From assembly GCA_025464735.1 (NCBI GenBank), contig JAODMX010000428.1:1-10035 (forward strand): DNA of 10,035 bases. Direction: 5' to 3'. The notes under the pieces were generated by a model. The model had not been told where the DNA came from, ran no database searches, and was given only the letters and a program-made list of their open reading frames with translations. Shown one piece after another: positions 7,701 through 10,035 of this stretch. Positions within the stretch are counted from its first letter, which is position 1; each line of letters starts with the position of its first letter. This DNA comes from Frondihabitans sp. (GTDB taxonomy: Bacteria; Actinomycetota; Actinomycetes; Actinomycetales; Microbacteriaceae). Made by a program: the position numbers and the translations under genes.

Positions 7701-8629
7701 CCGGCCGTGATCTGGGCGATGACGTTCTCCTGCTCGCCGTCGGCGTCGAGCAGAAGCGTGTCCGTCTCGGGGCTGCGCTCGTCTTGGGGCGTCGGCGAGA
7801 CAGGTCGATAGGCGGCCTTCACCTGCTGCAGCGAGGACGGGTTACCGGCAAGCGCGTCGAGCACCGGGTGGCCGAGCTCGCGCGCATCTTCGACCATTGC
7901 TCCCGACACTTCGGCAAAGGTCGAGACCACCAGCCGCGGATGAACCGTGAAGTCGTCGAGGTGCGCCGTGAGCCCGCGAAGACGATCGATCACGGGGTTG
8001 GGAGTGAAAGAGCCCTCGCGGTCGGCCAGAGCGACGAAGGCCGCCGCGTCGAGCGTGATGCCGAACTGGTCATGCAGCGCATCGGCCAGGGCCGGGTTGA
8101 GGAACGGCGAGCCGAGGAGCTTGACCTCGAAGTCTCGCCCGTGGCGGCGGATGGCGAGGGGACGCAGAAGCAGAGGAGCCCGATAGCTCACGTCGCCGAA
8201 GCGCCACTGGGCGATACCGATCGCGAGGTGGACGGCGTCGATGCCGCGAACGGTCGCCAACTCGAGGCCTTTGGCGGCGATCTCCCCTGCGGCCAGCCTC
8301 GCGGTACGAAGGGCGAGATCGTCGCGGATCAGGCTGGAGAGAAGCGTCGTCTTGCCGGTGATGAACTGCGCGAGACCGCCGGGGTGCGTAGTCGACAGCT
8401 CGATCCGGGTCCGCGACGCGTCGCGGAAGTGTAGAAGTGTCGACGCGCCACCGACATCGGCAAGTCGAGAGCGCCACGCATCCCAGACCGGCTCGGCGAC
8501 GTTACCCACGAGAAGTCCCGGATCGCCGAGGCTCAGAGTGTGCGGCTGCGTGGAGTTCGAGGGCGCGGGCAAAGCCACGTCGGAATCGATTCCGTCGTCG
8601 TCGTCCCGTTGTTCGTCCACACGCCACAC
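4787..8629 (-). CDS. DUF4011/SF1 helicase-like protein with C-terminal REase-like domain, catalytic residues degenerate
   Basis: 1280 residues and uninterrupted. Residues 40-310 resemble the DUF4011-type N-terminal region (LLHFRD, LAIGIAQWRF, APLLLRPLAI). Residues 295-360 form the first RecA lobe: LPGTGGTQTIVN (318-329) is the Walker A motif, but the lysine position (323) is glycine. A long helical insertion at 390-800 follows. ILVDAGATTLAE (841-852) replaces the Walker B DEA with DAG, and GDPVTE (867-872) replaces GDPKQ. LTRSYRAGGEDLAELVNRRFYGG (934-956), EPFMIATLEQSVAQSRDHVIFSIGYGR and GGERLLAVAMTRARR (1098-1112) are the second lobe; motif VI arginines remain but the motif V Q-G-x-E is lost. 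Residues 1155-1250 match the restriction-endonuclease-like domain found at the end of such helicases (MTES_1575 type), again with an altered active site. GTG 8629 follows AAGG (8637-8640) at 7 nt; the frame is closed by TAA at 8639-8641. The role is unknown; ATP hydrolysis and DNA cutting are doubtful. Confidence 0.9.
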   Translation of the reverse strand: MWRVDEQRDDDDGIDSDVALPAPSNSTQPHTLSLGDPGLLVGNVAEPVWDAWRSRLADVGGASTLLHFRDASRTRIELSTTHPGGLAQFITGKTTLLSSLIRDDLALRTARLAAGEIAAKGLELATVRGIDAVHLAIGIAQWRFGDVSYRAPLLLRPLAIRRHGRDFEVKLLGSPFLNPALADALHDQFGITLDAAAFVALADREGSFTPNPVIDRLRGLTAHLDDFTVHPRLVVSTFAEVSGAMVEDARELGHPVLDALAGNPSSLQQVKAAYRPVSPTPQDERSPETDTLLLDADGEQENVIAQITAGNSVVVKTLPGTGGTQTIVNTIGTLVAQNKRVLVVSARRATLNAISSRLVEIGLPGVAVSPGTLRRDVVKAIGRNEKAKQPGTAEVDDALVRLRRVLVDYRGALSRKDPALGVSVLDCLTELARLALLPSSPATTARLSRHSVESMVEGRGRVAETMVNAANLGEFRYGPGDSPWYGSRFDETVGAGQAHQLAKNLHHRDLPHLLERAGEVIGSTRMRPFVNIQELGIYLRLLSDVRDTLDMFLPAVFDRSVAELVEATSGRHDADMTGASRRRLKKLAREYVRPGMHVPDLHDALGRVQQQRILWQRYVAAGTPPEVPTGITDTIVLYRQVAEDLSILDRPLGLHGEDLLELVGIDELQQKLEVLAAESDVLNNLQERTELMTTLRDLELSPLITDLANRHVPEAQVAAELELAWWRSALESLLEADRALLGANTAMLDRLEADFRLVDEAHAAGSAQSLGWQLAENWKIGLVDWPEEAQQLKQLLRRDHVTGRLLQDAAPHLARSIAPVWIASPYEVHRIADTVPFDTVILVDAGATTLAENVGAIRRGKQTVAFGDPVTETPSDFSIAVVPATDDAPPVPSSEGNRDDPDFDPVAFAESRLTQLHEESALARLSTLLPTLALTRSYRAGGEDLAELVNRRFYGGRIESLPWAGSFLGHGSISLDYVSGGSAVPDPESGAVESVDAEVDRVVALVLEHAQTRPSESLMVITASPKHAIRVQQAILTAVSGHKDLTEFVVGDRREPFMIATLEQSVAQSRDHVIFSIGYGRTPHGRVLSDFGLLGEPGGERLLAVAMTRARRSMVIVTCFQPDDIDADRMGHGTVALAEILAEVQVRTSAEHVPDDSDPMLVDLARRLEARGIPVALGHRGKLGLVCANDGICVTIETDSALVTTSLRESLRERPEILRRLGWHYVRVHAFQLFTDPDAVADRISDVLGLGRSRSAAVLLGDTLLPDDNALSARQHINNG

Positions 8630-8646
8630 ACAACGACCTTAAGGCG

Positions 8647-8702
8647 TCGAGCCCGGGAATGTCGGAAGGACCGACGCTTTTTTCGTCTTGCACCGGGCTC
8701 GA
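8647..8702. repeat. Nested inverted repeat in the helicase-like gene leader, with plus-strand terminator-like hairpin
   Basis: Outer arms TCGAGCCCGG (8647-8656) and CCGGGCTCGA (8693-8702) are a perfect 10-bp inverted repeat 36 nt apart. Inside, GTCGG (8661-8665) and CCGAC (8671-8675) form a second stem with a 5-nt loop. On the plus strand this is followed by GC and six T (8678-8683), like an intrinsic terminator. The element ends 17 nt upstream of the helicase-like start codon, so it would lie in that mRNA's leader if transcription starts upstream of 8702. The plus-strand terminator faces away from the helicase gene and would stop antisense transcripts before they reach the HTH promoter region. 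Confidence 0.6.
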
Positions 8703-8825
8703 TGGGGCCAAATCTCTCCTCCTGGGAGTCCCTCGTCCCGCATGCAGGGCATTCCCATACCGCTTCATGCCAGAATGAGCGCATATAACGTTCACTCAGC
8801 GCCGATAGCGACGTAGTTGCATGTA

Positions 8826-8846
8826 TGTGCATGGAGTATTTGCACA
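8826..8846. promoter_or_regulatory. Operator-like inverted repeat upstream of the HTH gene
   Basis: TGTGCA (8826-8831) and TGCACA (8841-8846) are perfect inverted repeats separated by 9 bp. A third TGCA lies at 8818-8821. The site sits 25-45 bp before the HTH start codon, between any upstream promoter and the ribosome site. That is a plausible place for autoregulation by the encoded HTH protein. The half-sites are short, so chance is possible. Confidence 0.35.
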
Positions 8847-8857
8847 GGGCGCCGATC

Positions 8858-8862
8858 AGGAG
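8858..8862 (+). promoter_or_regulatory. Shine-Dalgarno deciding the HTH gene start
   Basis: AGGAG placed 8 nt before ATG 8871. It fixes this ATG over an in-frame TTG at 8817, from which translation would run through the inverted repeat and add a 18-residue extension unlike the rest of the protein. Confidence 0.75.
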
Positions 8863-8870
8863 ATAGTCAC

Positions 8871-9263
8871 ATGCCGTTTGAACAGAAATACACACCGGAG
8901 ACTCGTGAAGCAGCATTGTCACGCGTGCTGGAGCGACGTGCGTCCGAGCCGGGCAATCGTTCCATCATCCGCGAGACGGCTGACCAGTTTGCTGTCGGTG
9001 AGCAGTCGCTGCGCGGGTGGATCCGGGTCCACGAGAAGTCCAACGCCCCTGCTGTAGCGGTTGCAGAAGCGGCCCCTGCTGTTGCAGAGCCCGCCGCGGT
9101 AGAAACGGCTCCGGCGCCCGTCGCTGCACGCCGTTCGCCCGGCCGGCCCTCCGCGGCGGCCGCAAATGACTCCCGTGTGAGCGAACTCGAGGCCGAGGTC
9201 GCCAAACTGCGTCGCGATCGCGAAGCCTTGAAAAGCGCTCTCGCCGTCCTCCTGAGCGAATGA
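8871..9263 (+). CDS. Transposase-derived (IS3 OrfA-like) helix-turn-helix protein with C-terminal coiled coil
   Basis: 130 residues. Residues 6-54 (KYTPETREAALSRVLERR, then IIRETADQFAVGEQSLRGWI) form an HTH of the transposase-8/OrfA type: the 'evA..fgVs..tLr.Wi' pattern with V42, L47 and W50. A flexible Ala/Pro/Val linker (58-100) contains RRSPGRPS, an AT-hook-like GRP motif. Residues 103-129 (SELEAEVAKLRRDREALKSA, then LAVLLSE) form a coiled coil with leucines spaced as in OrfA dimerisation zippers. IS3 OrfA is about 100 residues and is followed by OrfB with the DDE catalytic domain. Here no OrfB, no slippery frameshift site and no terminal inverted repeats follow; a hairpin ends the gene 10 bp later. 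I infer a domesticated, stand-alone DNA-binding protein, possibly nucleoid-associated or a regulator. The DNA target is unknown. Confidence 0.8.
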   Translation: MPFEQKYTPETREAALSRVLERRASEPGNRSIIRETADQFAVGEQSLRGWIRVHEKSNAPAVAVAEAAPAVAEPAAVETAPAPVAARRSPGRPSAAAANDSRVSELEAEVAKLRRDREALKSALAVLLSE

Positions 9264-9271
9264 ACTTCACG

Positions 9272-9307
9272 TACTGAGAACCGGTGATCCCACACCGGTT
9301 CTCAGTA
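9272..9307. terminator. Perfect 15-bp hairpin after the HTH gene
   Basis: Arms 9272-9286 and 9293-9307 (starting TACTGAGAACCGGTG) are perfectly complementary with a 6-nt loop. The hairpin starts 9 nt after the HTH stop codon. No U-tract follows, but stem length and position make it the likely end of the HTH transcript. It ends in TATGCT (9306-9311), which could double as a -10 for the next gene. Confidence 0.75.
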
Positions 9308-9360
9308 TGCTGACATTCCGGGTCACGAACCCGCTCACGTACGAGGATTGGAAATTCACC

Positions 9361-9549
9361 ATGGCTGGAAAGTTCGTTCTCACCAAGTCCGACAAGGGCA
9401 CGTTCCACTTCAATCTGGTCGCGACCAACGGCGAAATCATCGCGACCTCGCAGAGCTACACGACCAAGGGCGCCGCGCAGAACGGCATCGACTCCGTGCG
9501 CAGGGTGTCGGTCGACGCGATCGTCGACGACAAGACTCCTCGCAGTTAG
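9361..9549 (+). CDS. YegP/DUF1508 family small protein
   Basis: 62 residues, the size of a single-repeat DUF1508 domain. The sequence follows the family pattern closely: KFVLTKSDKGTFHFNLVATN at 4-23, GEIIATSQSYTTKGAAQNGI at 24-43, and SVRRVS at 45-50. That is the beta-beta-beta-alpha unit with the 'F-x-F-N-L-x-A-x-N-G-E-x-I' and 'S-E/Q-x-Y-x-x-K-x-x-A-x-x-G-I-x-S-V' signatures. The molecular function of the family is not established. ATG 9361 is preceded by GGAA at 7 nt (9350-9353) and is where the domain begins; an in-frame ATG at 9307 would start within the preceding hairpin. It sits between two strong hairpins, so it is probably a single-gene transcript, with a candidate -10 TATGCT at 9306-9311. 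Confidence 0.92.
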   Translation: MAGKFVLTKSDKGTFHFNLVATNGEIIATSQSYTTKGAAQNGIDSVRRVSVDAIVDDKTPRS

Positions 9550-9566
9550 TTTCCCCCGTCCGCCCG

Positions 9567-9627
9567 CGTGACTGTCCAATTTGTGCTGCCTCAGCCGACG
9601 GGAGGCAGCACAAATTGGACGCTCACG
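9567..9627. terminator. Long hairpin after the YegP-family gene, possible palindromic repeat element
   Basis: Arms 9567-9592 and 9602-9627 (26 nt each) match at 24 of 26 positions around a 9-nt loop. The core GTCCAATTTGTGCTGCCT is uninterrupted and clearly more A/T-rich than its surroundings. It lies 17 nt after the YegP-family stop codon and can terminate on either strand. A second small perfect hairpin (GGCGAC/GTCGCC, 9632-9646) follows immediately. The length and base composition also fit a dispersed palindromic repeat; copy number cannot be judged from one window. Confidence 0.75.
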
Positions 9628-9681
9628 GGGAGGCGACGGAGTCGCCGACAAGAGTGAGATAACGTCGACCGCCGCACGGCT

Positions 9682-10035
9682 GTGGTGGCAACCCGGACCT
9701 TCCACTTCGCCTCGGGCGAGAGCGTCATGTTCGACGCGATCACGGCGGAACGATCGGGCCTCGTCGACCACATCGGACGTCGGCGCCGCTACTCGGCACC
9801 CCTCGTCGCCGATGTCCGCGATGGCGCGCTGCTCCTGCGTTCGCGCGGCCTTGGCATCCGGCTCGGCTCGAGAGGGCTCCGGGTGCCCGTCGCGATCACG
9901 CCGCGAGTCGACCTCGTGGAGCGCTTCGACGACGGCGTCGGGCGCCAGCACGTCTCCCTCACCCTGACGATGCCGGTCGTCGGTCGGCTCTACGAATACG
10001 AGGGGTTCTTCGACTACGAGATCACCCGAGCCCAG
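9682..10035 (+). CDS. DUF4166 domain C-terminal portion; N-terminal half missing, continues past window
   Basis: The frame ending at the last base is open back to a TGA at 9655-9657. It reads as the second half of a DUF4166 domain: VATRTFHFASGESVMFDAIT, then GLVDHIGRRRRYSAPLVADV, then ALLLRSRGLGIRLGS, then VPVAITPRVDLVERFDDG, then VSLTLTMPVVGRLYEYEGFF and DYEI. These match the family's R-T-F-x-F, V-D-x-x-G, L-x-L-R-S, P-x-x-x-x-P-R-x-x-x-x-E-x-x-D-D and G-x-x-x-x-Y-x-G-x-F-x-Y-E patterns. The function of the family is unknown. The roughly 80 N-terminal residues expected before the RTFHF strand are absent: upstream lie only hairpins and the YegP-family gene. GTG 9682 is the first possible start but has no ribosome site, so this is probably a 5'-truncated remnant unless a shortened form is expressed. 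The stop codon is outside the window. Confidence 0.6.
   Translation, partial: MVATRTFHFASGESVMFDAITAERSGLVDHIGRRRRYSAPLVADVRDGALLLRSRGLGIRLGSRGLRVPVAITPRVDLVERFDDGVGRQHVSLTLTMPVVGRLYEYEGFFDYEITRAQ

Larger units (their letters stand above)
8630..8870. other. Divergent intergenic region between the helicase-like gene and the HTH gene
   Basis: 241 bp with no convincing gene. It holds the nested inverted repeat at 8647-8702, an AGGAGGAG purine run on the minus strand (8714-8721) with no start codon at usable distance, a TATAAC hexamer on the plus strand (8784-8789), and the TGCA-containing symmetric site at 8826-8846. It must contain both divergent promoters. TATAAC is a candidate -10 for the HTH gene, giving a leader of about 75 nt, but no good -35 is visible. 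No clear -10/-35 pair was found for the helicase-like gene. Confidence 0.6.

Noticed and set aside
4553..8434. Very long open frames on the plus strand opposite the helicase-like gene (4553-6160 and 6194-8434)
   Set aside because: They are antisense to a continuous 1280-residue protein with recognisable family motifs, have no family resemblance, and arise from the high GC3 of the real gene.
8714..8721. AGGAGGAG on the minus strand as a ribosome site for a leader peptide
   Set aside because: No ATG, GTG or TTG lies at 4-12 nt; the only nearby candidate would be an ATT start, which is too weak to claim.
8639..8795. A frameshifted N-terminal extension of the helicase-like protein in the leader (frame containing QDEKSVGPSDIPGLDAL)
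   Set aside because: The frame of the gene is closed by TAA at 8639-8641, the extension contains rare codons such as TTA, and GTG 8629 has a correctly spaced AAGG.
8871..9307. A complete insertion sequence around the OrfA-like HTH gene
   Set aside because: No DDE transposase frame, no terminal inverted repeats and no target-site duplication are visible; the following inverted repeat is a tight terminator hairpin.
1..10035. CRISPR array, prophage or complete defence island
   Set aside because: No regularly spaced direct repeats and no cas, phage structural or integrase genes were seen. The helicase-like gene is set among housekeeping genes.

Overview
The window reads as ordinary chromosome of a GC-rich actinobacterium, most likely a Microbacteriaceae member. 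The evidence is strongly G/C-ending codons, frequent GTG starts, at least one probable leaderless gene, and a gene order matching a conserved actinobacterial neighbourhood. From memory, Mycobacterium tuberculosis carries 5-formyl-THF cyclo-ligase, a serine-rich zinc-ribbon protein (Rv0991c, Ruc), galU, rimJ and a membrane protein (Rv0995-Rv0996) in nearly this arrangement. The species cannot be fixed from the sequence alone.

Left part (1-2854, minus strand): galU (UDP-glucose pyrophosphorylase) is followed after 29 nt by a RimJ/RimL-type GNAT acetyltransferase. Next comes a three-segment membrane protein, then the 5' half of a tRNA-Ala(CGC) cut by the window edge. The three protein genes look co-directional and probably co-transcribed. 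The mycobacterial moeA gene between galU and rimJ is absent here.

Middle (2906-4451, plus strand): divergent from galU, with overlapping -10 elements, are 5-formyltetrahydrofolate cyclo-ligase, a Ruc-like zinc-ribbon protein with a disordered serine-rich tail, and the MscL mechanosensitive channel. A large imperfect inverted repeat separates mscL from the convergent genes that follow.

Large locus (4544-8629, minus strand): a 1280-residue protein has the architecture of DUF4011/superfamily-1 helicases with a C-terminal restriction-endonuclease-like domain. The Walker A lysine, the Walker B glutamate, the motif III glutamine, motif V residues and part of the nuclease active site are all substituted. 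It looks like an intact but catalytically degenerate helicase-nuclease. A 77-residue proline-rich protein follows 9 bp downstream. The gene's leader holds a nested inverted repeat that also contains an intrinsic-terminator-like hairpin facing the opposite way. This is the most interesting part of the window.

Right end (8630-10035, plus strand): a transposase-derived helix-turn-helix protein with a C-terminal coiled coil stands alone, without a transposase catalytic partner. It ends in a perfect 15-bp hairpin. A small YegP/DUF1508 protein follows, ending in a 26-nt-arm hairpin. Last is the C-terminal part of a DUF4166 domain that lacks its N-terminal half and runs off the window. No rRNA, CRISPR, complete IS element or prophage gene was seen.
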